IMG/VR virus record: IMGVR_UViG_3300032288_000999
Span: 1-31,893 of that record
DNA length: 31,893 bases
DNA from: a virus
Strand: one strand, 5' to 3'
In this document: piece by piece, positions 17,276 through 24,365 of the stretch
Layout: each line of letters begins with the position of its first letter
How positions within the stretch are numbered: the stretch's first letter is position 1
Position numbers and translations under genes: made by a program
Notes under the pieces: generated by a model
Told to the model about the DNA's origin: nothing
Database searches by the model: none
The model's input: only the letters and a program-made list of their open reading frames with translations

Positions 17276-17323
17276 TTAAATCAATTCATCTTCGCTTTCA
17301 GGTCCGTCTGCAGGATTCCACAT
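17276..17323 (-). CDS. Possible 15-residue acidic peptide
   Basis: A start overlapping the small terminase stop as TAATG opens a frame for MWNPADGPESEDELI. It fills half of the 78-base gap before the large terminase. Coupled start and acidic composition are suggestive only; it may instead serve to carry ribosomes toward the GTG start of the next gene. Low certainty. Confidence 0.25.
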   Translation of the reverse strand: MWNPADGPESEDELI

Positions 17324-17703
17324 TATAATATTGTTTTGCCTTTTACAAATACTACTTCTATTTTATTATCAGTTGTAACGTGTGCCGTTTCTTTTGGCTT
17401 TCCATAAACCCTTGTTAGCAAAGTATCAATTGAATACAAAGAACCCTTTTCTAAAGATTTTCTCATAGCATTTGCTATTGTCTTTTCCAGGATAGTTGCT
17501 TTAGGATTATCATAAACTTCTTTAAGTTCTTGTAAATCCATTGACATCATTACCTGAATAGTGTCGTTTATTTCAGATAGCTTATAACCTGAATCCTTTA
17601 GTAAGGTAACATACTTTTTAGGTCTGCCATTAGGATTCATTGTTTCACCCTTTGCAGGTCTTGTTAAACTTCCGCCGTGTTCCTGTATTTCTTGCTTTGC
17701 CAT
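17323..17703 (-). CDS. Terminase small subunit-like protein
   Basis: The 126-residue protein sits directly upstream of the large terminase. It has a basic, Gly-rich N-terminus with NPNGRPKKYVTLLKDSGY, the N-P-x-G-R-P-K motif found in phage packaging-associated DNA-binding proteins (DUF5681-like), a helical middle (SEINDTIQVMMSMDLQELKE, EKTIANAMRKSLEKGSL) and a C-terminal TRVYGKPKE motif before a short beta tail. The family recognises or marks packaging substrates. Helix-turn-helix recognition cannot be seen clearly, so the call rests on the motifs and the neighbour. Confidence 0.7.
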   Translation of the reverse strand: MAKQEIQEHGGSLTRPAKGETMNPNGRPKKYVTLLKDSGYKLSEINDTIQVMMSMDLQELKEVYDNPKATILEKTIANAMRKSLEKGSLYSIDTLLTRVYGKPKETAHVTTDNKIEVVFVKGKTIL

Positions 17704-17711
17704 TTCCGATG

Positions 17712-18893
17712 TTATTCCGATGTTTTAATATAAGGTAACCCATTTCTTTTAACTTCTAAAGTTGGGTCAAGTTTAAGCATTCTATCAACTATTACTTGAC
17801 AATATTTAGGGTCTAATTCCATTCCGTAACATTTGCGTTTAAGTTGATGAGCTGCGACCATTGTTGAACCTGAACCTAAAAAGAAGTCAAAAACTAAACT
17901 TCCTTTATTTGAACTTATTTGCATTTCATTTGAAATTAATTCTATTGGTTTCATTGTAGGATGCAATCCTGTTTCCCTTCCAAATTCTAAACATCTTGAA
18001 TAATTAACATCTTTTAGTCCATTGTTCCAAATTGCTGATTTTCTAAATAAAAGTAAATATTCAATATCAGGTCTATGTGAATCACCAATAGGAATAGCAT
18101 TTGGCTTTTTCCAAATTAAAACATTAAAAGAATAACCGCTATCTCTTGCCCAAACTAAATAATCAGGTAATAATTCTTTATTACAAAATATGTAAGCATT
18201 AAGTTTGTTCTTTTGAAATATTAATGGAAGAACTTGTAAAAATTCAGTAGGTTCAAAATTTGCTATAAATTCTATACTTGCTCCTTGTTTTCTTAATCCT
18301 TGACCTATACTTCCATTACATCCACCTTCAGTTTCAATTTTATATGGTGGGTCGGTAAATACCATATCTGCCTTTTCTCCATTCATTAGCTTTGCCACTT
18401 GGTCTGAATCCGTACTATCCCCACAAAACAAACGATGCTCCCCTATTTCAAATAAATCACCTAAAACAATATCAGTTTTTATTTCATTAGGAACTTCAAA
18501 ATCATCTTCTTCAGCTTCAAGTTCTTTAACTGCGAAATCAGGAATATCTAAACCCCATTCCTCTAACTTTTCAGCATCCCAATTATTAGCCAGGTCATCC
18601 CAATCCCATTCACCGAAGCCAACATTATCTTTAATTATAAATTCTTTAAGTTCTTCTTCAGTAAAATCTTTTGCCTGTTTAACCCAAGTTTCAGGAATTT
18701 CTTTATAACCTAATTCATTCAATGCTTTTAGTCGCATATTACCACCTTGAACTATAAAGTTTTCATCTACAACAATAGGTCTTAACTCCATCATTTTAGG
18801 AAGTGCCTTAATTGATTCGCAAAGTTTCTTGAACTTTTCATCCTTGATAATTCTTGGATTATTAGGATTGCTTTTGATTTGGTTTAGTTTCAT
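17712..18893 (-). CDS. ParB-like domain fused to DNA methyltransferase (N6-A or N4-C)
   Basis: Residues 1-90 form a ParB/sulfiredoxin-like domain (IKSNPNNPR near the start and GGNMRLKALNELGY, 50-63). Residues 140-375 form a methyltransferase: catalytic DPPY (181-184), a target-binding stretch, HPTMKP (311-316) and the AdoMet site FFLGSGST (337-344). Catalytic motif before AdoMet motif is the beta-class order; DPPY indicates methylation of an exocyclic amino group of adenine or cytosine. Such enzymes usually lack a partner nuclease in phages and protect the genome from host restriction. The start overlaps the GT2 gene stop as ATGA, and terminase follows after nine bases. The target site cannot be read from the sequence. 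Confidence 0.85.
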   Translation of the reverse strand: MKLNQIKSNPNNPRIIKDEKFKKLCESIKALPKMMELRPIVVDENFIVQGGNMRLKALNELGYKEIPETWVKQAKDFTEEELKEFIIKDNVGFGEWDWDDLANNWDAEKLEEWGLDIPDFAVKELEAEEDDFEVPNEIKTDIVLGDLFEIGEHRLFCGDSTDSDQVAKLMNGEKADMVFTDPPYKIETEGGCNGSIGQGLRKQGASIEFIANFEPTEFLQVLPLIFQKNKLNAYIFCNKELLPDYLVWARDSGYSFNVLIWKKPNAIPIGDSHRPDIEYLLLFRKSAIWNNGLKDVNYSRCLEFGRETGLHPTMKPIELISNEMQISSNKGSLVFDFFLGSGSTMVAAHQLKRKCYGMELDPKYCQVIVDRMLKLDPTLEVKRNGLPYIKTSE

Positions 18894-19483
18894 ATCTTAA
18901 TATCTTTAGTTCCGTTTTTATATCCTTGAATATCTAATGTAAATTGGCTCCAATATTTATTTACCATTTCTTGTTTGTCATAACCATATTCGTTTCCTTG
19001 TGCGTGGCTTCCAATATGAACTGCAAGATAATTACAAGCATAATAAGTTTTAAATCCTGCTACCCAAACTCGTTCACAATAGTCCAGGTCAATAGGTCCA
19101 TAAGGAAACATTGATTCATTGAAGTAACCAACTTTATCAATAACTTCTTTTCTTATTATCCAGTTACTAATTATATGTTCATTGTTAGGAACTAATCTTT
19201 CAAACTCTAAAGTACTTGCTATTATACCTGCATTTTGATATTTCTCTAAAGCAATTAGTTTTTTCAGCAACCAATCTTTAGGTTCTAATATATCGTTAGC
19301 AACAAAAGCAATAGCTTCGTAATCACCATTTTTAAATTCATCTAATCCTTCATTAAGTGCGTTTGCTATTCCTTCGGTGTTAATAAATTTTACATTAAAA
19401 GGAAACCCTGTATTCTCTAAATTAGAATGAATTATATCTAAAGGTCTTGTTCCGTAAATTAATGGACAAACTAAAGTATTCAT
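18890..19483 (-). CDS. GT2-like glycosyltransferase
   Basis: This 197-residue protein is short for family 2 but keeps the core: a first strand (MNTLVCPLIYGTRP), INTEGIANALNEGLDEF, the metal-site region AIAFVANDILEP (with ND-I in the DxD place), and the acceptor-side motif GPIDLDYCERVWVAGFKTYY (129-148) matching the ED-D-x-R region of rhamnosyl/galactofuranosyl-type enzymes. It likely transfers a sugar from a nucleotide donor. ATGA overlaps bind it to the acyltransferase before it and the methyltransferase after it. Missing the classical DD pair may mean altered donor use. The acceptor (surface sugar, virion protein or DNA base) is unknown. Confidence 0.7.
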   Translation of the reverse strand: MNTLVCPLIYGTRPLDIIHSNLENTGFPFNVKFINTEGIANALNEGLDEFKNGDYEAIAFVANDILEPKDWLLKKLIALEKYQNAGIIASTLEFERLVPNNEHIISNWIIRKEVIDKVGYFNESMFPYGPIDLDYCERVWVAGFKTYYACNYLAVHIGSHAQGNEYGYDKQEMVNKYWSQFTLDIQGYKNGTKDIKI

Positions 19484-19953
19484 TTTTTAATGTTTTCGCC
19501 TAATTCCCTTACAGGAACTCCTACGTATTTATGATTAGGTTTTAAATTAGATTTCTTGCCTACAAAAGAACTTGCTCCTATCATACAACCATAGGGTACT
19601 GAAACCTTCTGATGAATAACTGCATTCAATCCTATGTTAGTTCCTTCGCCTATTATACAATGACCACCGATTTTAGCACCACAACTAATAGTAACTTCAT
19701 CTTCTATTATTGAATCGTGTCCTATGTGTGCGTGTTTCATTATGTAGCAGTTTTCACCGATGTAAGTTGGATGAATTCCACCTGAATCTATAGTTACCAT
19801 TCCTGTAATTATTGTTCCGCTTCTAATAATTACTCCCATATTTTCTTTATTAGATTTCCATTCTGCAGGAGCACCAATAATACAATAAGGACCGATAGAA
19901 ACATTTTCTTCTATCTTAACATTTGGATAAATAATAGCCGTTGGATGTATCAT
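19480..19953 (-). CDS. Hexapeptide-repeat (left-handed beta-helix) acyltransferase
   Basis: The 157 residues are built almost wholly of hexapeptide turns of the form [IVL]-G-x-x: IHPTAIIYPNVKIEENVSIG at the N-terminus, then YIGENCYIMKHAHIGHDSII and TISCGAKIGGHCIIGEGTNI. His75/His78 in KHAHIGH are at the usual catalytic histidine position of LpxA-like and sugar O- or N-acetyltransferases. The C-terminus has the VGVPVRELG turn seen in NeuD/serine-acetyltransferase-like enzymes. Donor acetyl-CoA is expected from the family. Coupled by ATGA overlaps to its neighbours, it probably acylates the sugar that the two glycosyltransferases add. Confidence 0.8.
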   Translation of the reverse strand: MIHPTAIIYPNVKIEENVSIGPYCIIGAPAEWKSNKENMGVIIRSGTIITGMVTIDSGGIHPTYIGENCYIMKHAHIGHDSIIEDEVTISCGAKIGGHCIIGEGTNIGLNAVIHQKVSVPYGCMIGASSFVGKKSNLKPNHKYVGVPVRELGENIKK

Positions 19954-20231
19954 TTTATTTGCGTTTCGTACCAGGTATAAACTCTAACTAAAAATTCTGC
20001 TACACAAACAGGACAAGTTCTTTGATAATGATAATGTGGGAACTCTACCTTGTAAGCGTTTAGTATTTCCTCTTGAACGTGGTGCCAAAAATTAACCACT
20101 TCGCCTGTTCTCATATAAAAATCATAGTAGTGCTTATGCTTTGACAAGATTGTCAAATGCGGCTTTTCTACTTTCGTTGACGTTGATAAGGTTGTACTTT
20201 GACTTTGCCCATTCGTGGATTTTCTCGCCAT
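19950..20231 (-). CDS. Conserved small CxxC protein of unknown function
   Basis: Residues 25-93 hold a conserved pattern: LTILSKHKHYYDFYMRTGE, then EEILNAYKVEFPHYHYQRTC, with Cys73/Cys76 in CPVC, and VAEFLVRVYTWYETQ at the end. I recognise similar K-H-x-x-Y...CxxCVAEF proteins in Bacteroidota phages, with no function known. The long form (start at 20231) overlaps the glycosyltransferase by 98 bases in another frame; a shorter start at 20114 exists but would cut into the conserved part. The stop overlaps the acyltransferase start as ATGA. A zinc-binding role is possible for the Cys pair. Confidence 0.65.
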   Translation of the reverse strand: MARKSTNGQSQSTTLSTSTKVEKPHLTILSKHKHYYDFYMRTGEVVNFWHHVQEEILNAYKVEFPHYHYQRTCPVCVAEFLVRVYTWYETQIK

Positions 20232-21144
20232 AATCTAATCGTTTATTCGGATTCAAAATTAAATCTTTTAAATGTATGTACCAATCCTTTTGGCTATTAA
20301 CCCAAAAAACAGGTGCATCTTTATCCCTTGAATAAGGTTCTACATTACTAACTATTACAGGAACTTTCTTTGCTGCTGCTTCTAATAGCTTAAGATTTGA
20401 TTTGCAGCTATGCCATTCGGAATTCTCTAAAGGAACAAGCATAATATCTGCGTACTCATATAACCCCATGTAATTTATAGGTTCAAGACCACCTAATTTA
20501 GTCCAGGGTAATTGACCATTGCAAGTGAATGAATTGAACATCTTATCCCAAATATATTTTGAATAAGGGTCTGAATCAGTATAGCCACCTAAAACCATTT
20601 TAATTTTGTCGCTGAAAGGTTTCAATCTTTGCAAGGGATATTTAAGGATTTCTAAATCGTATTGGTGTGTACAACCACCTGCCCAAAATATTCTTATCCT
20701 TTCATCTTCTTTTTTTGCATCCGTGAACTGATGGTGTCCGTAAGGTAAAGCGTTAGGAATAACCAAGACATTTTTATTGAACGGATAAATCTTTTCTGCA
20801 AGTTTTTCATTGGTGCAAGTTATTAAGTGTGCTTCGCTTAAGTTATTTTCTATTATAGGCTTCTTTTCAAGATAGGATTCATAGTTCATATGATTCGGTG
20901 GAAGAACCCAATCGTCATCCATATCCATAACTACCTTTACATTCATTTGCTTTTTGACTTCTACCCAATCAGCATCTAAAGCAGAAAGCCTGTTGTAGAA
21001 AATAATATCCCACCCTTGTTCTAAAATCTCATAGGTAGGAATATCAGTAACCATTCCTTTGATTCCATTCATATAAGCCAAAGGAAGCGTTACCCTGTGG
21101 AAAGTACAACCCGACATTCTACCACCTAATCCCAATATTTTCAT
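20134..21144 (-). CDS. GT4-like glycosyltransferase
   Basis: At 336 residues it shows a two-domain GT-B pattern: N-terminal MKILGLGGRMSGCTFHR, an MDMDDDW stretch (73-79), linker VIPNALP (128-134), then C-terminal domain start IRIFWAGG (151-157) and the donor-site region CKSNLKLLEAAAKKVPVIVS (247-266), with Glu255 as candidate nucleotide-sugar ligand. No membrane segment is seen, so it acts in the cytoplasm. It heads the group with the acyltransferase and GT2 gene. The nature of the acceptor is open: host O-antigen or capsule, a virion protein, or modified DNA. Confidence 0.75.
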   Translation of the reverse strand: MKILGLGGRMSGCTFHRVTLPLAYMNGIKGMVTDIPTYEILEQGWDIIFYNRLSALDADWVEVKKQMNVKVVMDMDDDWVLPPNHMNYESYLEKKPIIENNLSEAHLITCTNEKLAEKIYPFNKNVLVIPNALPYGHHQFTDAKKEDERIRIFWAGGCTHQYDLEILKYPLQRLKPFSDKIKMVLGGYTDSDPYSKYIWDKMFNSFTCNGQLPWTKLGGLEPINYMGLYEYADIMLVPLENSEWHSCKSNLKLLEAAAKKVPVIVSNVEPYSRDKDAPVFWVNSQKDWYIHLKDLILNPNKRLDYGEKIHEWAKSKYNLINVNESRKAAFDNLVKA

Positions 21145-21169
21145 AAGTGTATTTTTTACTCTTGTTTAA

Positions 21170-21370
21170 TTAACGAAGGTAAATTTTGAATTCATCGCAT
21201 CCTTCCATTGCAGTTACAATCATTCCTTTGTAATCTATTGCTACTGAATCAGGAACACCAAGTTCTTGAGATAGTTTTATTACGTTGGCTTCACTCATAA
21301 TAAATTCAGTATTATCTGAACCTTCAAATTCAATAAGCATCTTATCCAGGATGTCTGTTATTTTAATCAT
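21170..21370 (-). CDS. Small acidic protein, unknown function
   Basis: The 66 residues have two helical stretches (KITDILDKMLIEFEG and EANVIKLSQELGV) and a short beta end (DEFKIYLR). No motif is visible. The start overlaps the stop of the preceding small gene by four bases, so the two are translated together. It sits before the glycosyltransferase gene. Confidence 0.6.
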   Translation of the reverse strand: MIKITDILDKMLIEFEGSDNTEFIMSEANVIKLSQELGVPDSVAIDYKGMIVTAMEGCDEFKIYLR

Positions 21371-21552
21371 TGTTTTGTTTTAAATGTTTCTTGATAGTAT
21401 TTTTCTGCTGTTTCATGTAAAGTTCCCCATGTAGCAGCATCAATTATCTCTTGCTTGTGCATTTCTTTGGCTTTCTCTAATATACTATGCCATTCAAGTT
21501 TATCTTTTGAAGTTTCCCATAGTTCATTAAATAGAAATTCTATTGATGTCAT
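21367..21552 (-). CDS. Conserved small helical phage protein
   Basis: The 61 residues follow the pattern EFLFNELWET ... ILEKAKEMHKQEIIDAATWG ... YYQETFK, which I recognise as a widely distributed small protein of Bacteroidota phages and prophages without a known role. It is predicted to be all-helical and soluble. It follows the membrane CxxC gene by two bases and overlaps the next gene by four. Confidence 0.7.
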   Translation of the reverse strand: MTSIEFLFNELWETSKDKLEWHSILEKAKEMHKQEIIDAATWGTLHETAEKYYQETFKTKQ

Positions 21553-21554
21553 TG

Positions 21555-21794
21555 TTATTTGATTTTACTTCCGATGAATCCTGCACCGAAAATGATAGTT
21601 AAAAAATTTGATAGTTCAGAAGGTAAGAAATACAAAGCAACTGCACACCAAACCGAAAGACAAGTTACACAATCAAAAGGCTTTATTCTTTGGTGTGGCA
21701 TCATTGAGAAACCTTTCTTTACTGCATTCGGAATCCCTGCTATGTTCACAAAGTAATAACTAAATAAGAACGCTGCTAAAATGTTACTAATCAT
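21555..21794 (-). CDS. Small membrane protein with CxxC motif
   Basis: A first hydrophobic segment (ISNILAAFLFSYYFVNIAG, residues 2-20) and a second (LSNFLTIIFGAGFIG, 61-75), with a third hydrophobic stretch at VWCAVALYFLP (48-58), flank Cys42 and Cys45 in FDCVTCLSVW, plus Cys50. Proteins with a KPFDCxxC...W pattern between membrane helices are frequent in phages of Bacteroidota; the function is unknown. It would lie in the inner membrane. It overlaps the sigma-like gene stop by eight bases. A superinfection-exclusion or envelope role is only a guess. Confidence 0.6.
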   Translation of the reverse strand: MISNILAAFLFSYYFVNIAGIPNAVKKGFSMMPHQRIKPFDCVTCLSVWCAVALYFLPSELSNFLTIIFGAGFIGSKIK

Positions 21795-22302
21795 TATTGA
21801 TAGCTTTTTTTAATTGTTCTTTGCAATTCCTAACTACTGAATAAACGTGGTCTTTTGGAATGTTGAAATACTTTGCAACCTCTACACAAGAATTTAGTTC
21901 AACATATTTGTTAAAGATTATTGCTTCGTGTGCATCATTTGCTGACTTGTCAATCTTTTTAAGTAATATCTTTTTGGCAATGTTTGCTTCCTTTTCTCCT
22001 AATGCTTTCCCTTGTTGGCTTTCCAGGTACTTAATAGCTTTGTCTAAATCATTTTTTTTGTACTTGTAGAAGAAAGGACTTGTAGAAGAAGTAGCCATTA
22101 ACCACAATGTCTTGATTGAATAAGAAAGAAGTTCATTCCGGAAGTTTAGGTTTACTATTTTCTTGCAGTCCATATTGAACAAAGTAAGTGCAAGTTCTTG
22201 CTTCAGGTCATCTCTTAAATCTTGGGGATAAATTTTTTTTAGGATTTCGTTAACCCTTTTAGATTGGTAAATCTCTAAAATGTATTTGTGGCAATTAGTC
22301 AC
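21787..22302 (-). CDS. Phage sigma-factor-like late regulator
   Basis: This 171-residue helical protein resembles the sigma-like proteins found in many Bacteroidota phages. The region-2-like part includes IYPQDLRDDLKQELALTLFN and a segment with SSTSPFFYKYKK, which corresponds to the NSKTSPFYKKYR pattern I know from those proteins. The C-terminal part (AHEAIIFNKYVELNSCVEVA, KYFNIPKDHVYSVVRNCKEQ) is a region-4-like HTH. It lies between replication and structural genes, where a late-gene activator is expected. Together with host RNA polymerase it may read non-consensus late promoters; I could not identify such promoters. Confidence 0.65.
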   Translation of the reverse strand: MTNCHKYILEIYQSKRVNEILKKIYPQDLRDDLKQELALTLFNMDCKKIVNLNFRNELLSYSIKTLWLMATSSTSPFFYKYKKNDLDKAIKYLESQQGKALGEKEANIAKKILLKKIDKSANDAHEAIIFNKYVELNSCVEVAKYFNIPKDHVYSVVRNCKEQLKKAINND

Positions 22303-22315
22303 AAAACAAAAGTAT

Positions 22316-22681
22316 TTATTTTAGTTTGTATTTTAAAATAATGTCTTCAAGTTCTACCCTATCCCATTTCTTTACATTATTCCTGCTCTTACTTTCCAAT
22401 TCATAAACTTTAGCATCTCCATACCTTTCAACTAACCCCATCCTGTAATGAATCAAGTTTCCGTGAAGGAAGTTATTACACCTTAAACATTGACCATTGA
22501 CATTAGTTTCGTCAAACGTTAGTAGTGAATAATGCCCTGAACTGAAGTAATGCCCAGCGTGGTCTATTTTACCACCACAAGAAATGCACCCTAAATCCTT
22601 ATCCCTTTCACGAATCCACTTATTAAAAACTTCTTGTGCTTTCTTTTTAAGTTTCGGCAGGTCTATCTTTTTTGCTTTCAT
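22316..22681 (-). CDS. ninG: NinG/Rap-like recombination nuclease
   Basis: The 121 residues match the lambda NinG (Rap) pattern: a basic N-terminus with FNKWIRERDKD, zinc pair CISCG (Cys32, Cys35), AGHYFSSGHYS with His41/44/50, FDETNVNGQCLRCNNFLHGN with Cys65 and Cys68, and a helix with MGLVERYGD. The family is a structure-specific Holliday junction or D-loop nuclease in phage recombination. Its place after the replication genes and in the same operon as the ERF annealing protein supports joint action in recombination-dependent replication. It overlaps the upstream gene by 35 bases. Confidence 0.85.
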   Translation of the reverse strand: MKAKKIDLPKLKKKAQEVFNKWIRERDKDLGCISCGGKIDHAGHYFSSGHYSLLTFDETNVNGQCLRCNNFLHGNLIHYRMGLVERYGDAKVYELESKSRNNVKKWDRVELEDIILKYKLK

Positions 22682-23456
22682 AAAATTTTTTAAAGGCTAT
22701 TTTTTTGCTTAAATTCTGCAACCTAAACTTTTCTTCATCGGTTATTTCATTCTTCTTAACCATTTCAAAAAACATATTATTAGCCATAATGTCATCAATT
22801 CGGTTAGATTTAGCGTTTGAACTTAATTCCCTTTGCCGATAACTTTTTGCTTCATCATAAATCTTTAACTTTTCTTCTTTAGTTAAATTTATATATCCTA
22901 ACTTTTCTGCATATTCATAAATAAAGATAGGTATTAGATTAATCTCTAAAGTATTTTTAGAAAGATATTCTTCAACGTCTTGAATCATTTCTTTTTGTGA
23001 TATTTCATTAGAAGCCATAGGAAGCGAAATTTCGGCTTTTGTTTCTTTTGTGTGTAATTCCCTTCTTAAAGTAAGATAAGGCTTTAAAACGTCATCTAAT
23101 GCAGTTAGGTTAAAGTTTTTACCCCAATCATTGATAGTAAAGTTTCTAAAAGCATATTCTATCTCATTTGTGTTTAGGAATGAATAAGATTCCTGAAGTT
23201 TTAAAGAAAGTTGTTCTGCGAAAATATCAAGCAAATTTTTGTCTAAAATGTTCCATCCTGTGATTACGTTCATTTTTATGATTAGCGAATAAGCAGAAAG
23301 TTTTAGTTCTTCAGTATTCATTTGTTTGAATGGAATTCCAGATTCTTTAGCCTTCATTACCCCCACCATATAACTTGGCATAGAGTTCAGCACCTTTTGC
23401 TTGGATGTACTCAATTGATTCGTTGGTAGTTTGTTGTCTTGTTTTTGAAGTTGCAT
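22647..23456 (-). CDS. Replication-region protein, possible helicase-loader position
   Basis: The 269 residues are largely helical with no clear ATPase or zinc motif. A conserved-looking middle (NTNEIEYAFRNFTINDWGKN, then LTALDDVLKPYLTLRRE) resembles proteins that follow the initiator in Bacteroidota phages, the position of lambda P. The C-terminus is charged (DEEKFRLQNLSKKIAFKKFY). The longest start overlaps the initiator by 110 bases; Met codons at 23381 or 23357 would shorten the overlap to 35 or 11 bases and may be the real start. Function by position only. Confidence 0.6.
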   Translation of the reverse strand: MQLQKQDNKLPTNQLSTSKQKVLNSMPSYMVGVMKAKESGIPFKQMNTEELKLSAYSLIIKMNVITGWNILDKNLLDIFAEQLSLKLQESYSFLNTNEIEYAFRNFTINDWGKNFNLTALDDVLKPYLTLRRELHTKETKAEISLPMASNEISQKEMIQDVEEYLSKNTLEINLIPIFIYEYAEKLGYINLTKEEKLKIYDEAKSYRQRELSSNAKSNRIDDIMANNMFFEMVKKNEITDEEKFRLQNLSKKIAFKKFYESKKDRPAET

Positions 23457-24162
23457 CTTTAAATTTTTGTGTTTTTAACCAATTGGTAAAATGAAGATAA
23501 ACTTTGTTTTGAGAATTGTAATGAGTTTCTCCAGTAAGATTTTGGACTTTAAACGCTTCCCACATTTGAATAACTTGGCTTTCAGATAAATCTATTTTTT
23601 GACTGATTTTTATTAACTGAATTGAAGAATGAAGATATTGTTCAGGCAGTCCGTTAAAATCTGAACTTAAATATTTTTTGCCTCTTAAAATTATTTCTTC
23701 TTCTTTACTTTCTTTTTCTTCTAATTCTTCTTTATATATGTTCACCTGTTGTTCATCTGTTGTTCGTCTGTTGTTCACCTGTTGTTCATTTGCTGTGCAT
23801 TGGCTGTTCATAGGCTGTTCAATTTCATCTGATTTGCTTTGATAACTATCATATTTACAAATAGTTACGACTGAATAATGGTTGTTCACTTCAATATCAA
23901 TTTGGCCTAATTCTTGAAATTTAAGCAATGTTCTATAAATCAAACTACCATTAATTCCAAGTTCTTCTTCAGCCTTATTTCTACCAAAGATTAATTGCCC
24001 TCTTTTAACCTCTATTGTTTTAAATCCTTTGCCTACATTTAAAGGAATAAAAGCACTCTTAAAGTTGGCTTTAATTAATAACCAAATCCAAATTTTAAGA
24101 TGGTTAGGATTAGCAAATGAATAGCTATAAAGTAAATCCCTATCTAATTTAATGTAACTCAT
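23347..24162 (-). CDS. Winged-helix replication initiator carrying the origin
   Basis: I choose ATG at 24160-24162, one base after the previous stop; a Met three codons upstream is also possible. The N-terminal domain (about 1-105) has a winged-helix look: YIKLDRDLLYSYSFANPNHL, KIWIWLLIKANFK, VKRGQLIFGRNKAEEELG, then NGSLIYRTLLKFQELGQ as a recognition helix and a wing. A Gln/Asn-rich linker is encoded by 11-bp iterons, then an acidic stretch, then a helical C-terminal domain (ESQVIQMWEAFKVQNL, HFTNWLKTQKF) like DnaD/O-type proteins. As in lambda O, the initiator probably binds repeats within its own gene. It is the central gene of the replication block. Confidence 0.75.
   Translation of the reverse strand: MSYIKLDRDLLYSYSFANPNHLKIWIWLLIKANFKSAFIPLNVGKGFKTIEVKRGQLIFGRNKAEEELGINGSLIYRTLLKFQELGQIDIEVNNHYSVVTICKYDSYQSKSDEIEQPMNSQCTANEQQVNNRRTTDEQQVNIYKEELEEKESKEEEIILRGKKYLSSDFNGLPEQYLHSSIQLIKISQKIDLSESQVIQMWEAFKVQNLTGETHYNSQNKVYLHFTNWLKTQKFKDATSKTRQQTTNESIEYIQAKGAELYAKLYGGGNEG
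23740..23827. repeat. 11-bp iterons, candidate replication origin
   Basis: Seven complete tandem units of 11 bp start at 23740, 23751, 23762, 23773, 23784, 23795 and 23806, followed by a partial eighth (GTTCA). Plus-strand consensus is GTTCATCTGTT; units 1 to 4 differ by one or two bases, 5 to 7 diverge at the end. Since 11 is not a multiple of three, the units are read in all three frames, so similarity must be kept at the DNA level. The 11-bp pitch puts sites on one face of the helix. An AT- and purine-rich stretch (23650-23740) adjoins, as an unwinding element would. Confidence 0.75.
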
Positions 24163-24163
24163 T

Positions 24164-24355
24164 TTAATCATTTAAATCTTTAAGAATAAAGTTTAGGTCG
24201 CAAATAAATTCTTTTAATTCATCTGCAGTTAAATCAACAAACTGAATGTCAGTAAAATTTTCTAAATGTATTCTAATCAAATTGTCATTTGTTTTAAAAT
24301 AAGTTAAAAAACTTGTTCCTTCAACATCATTAAAATATCTTTTTTCTATTGGCAT
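24164..24355 (-). CDS. Small protein upstream of the initiator, unknown function
   Basis: I choose ATG at 24353-24355 (63 residues, MPIEKRYFNDVEG...). An upstream GTG lies inside a strong hairpin stem and is unlikely. The protein has a beta part (FLTYFKTNDNLIRIHLENFT) and an acidic helical end (ADELKEFICDLNFILKDLND). It overlaps or abuts the initiator start, so it shares translation with it. The leader hairpins just upstream suggest its translation or transcription is controlled. Confidence 0.6.
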   Translation of the reverse strand: MPIEKRYFNDVEGTSFLTYFKTNDNLIRIHLENFTDIQFVDLTADELKEFICDLNFILKDLND

Positions 24356-24365
24356 AAAATAAAAT

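Noticed and set aside
17712-18893. Complete restriction-modification system
   Set aside because: No restriction nuclease is present next to the methyltransferase, so an orphan protective or regulatory enzyme is more likely.
22307-22314. TACTTTTG as a promoter before the sigma-like gene
   Set aside because: There is no -33 TTG at 17-23 bases, and the predicted transcript would start at or inside the start codon.
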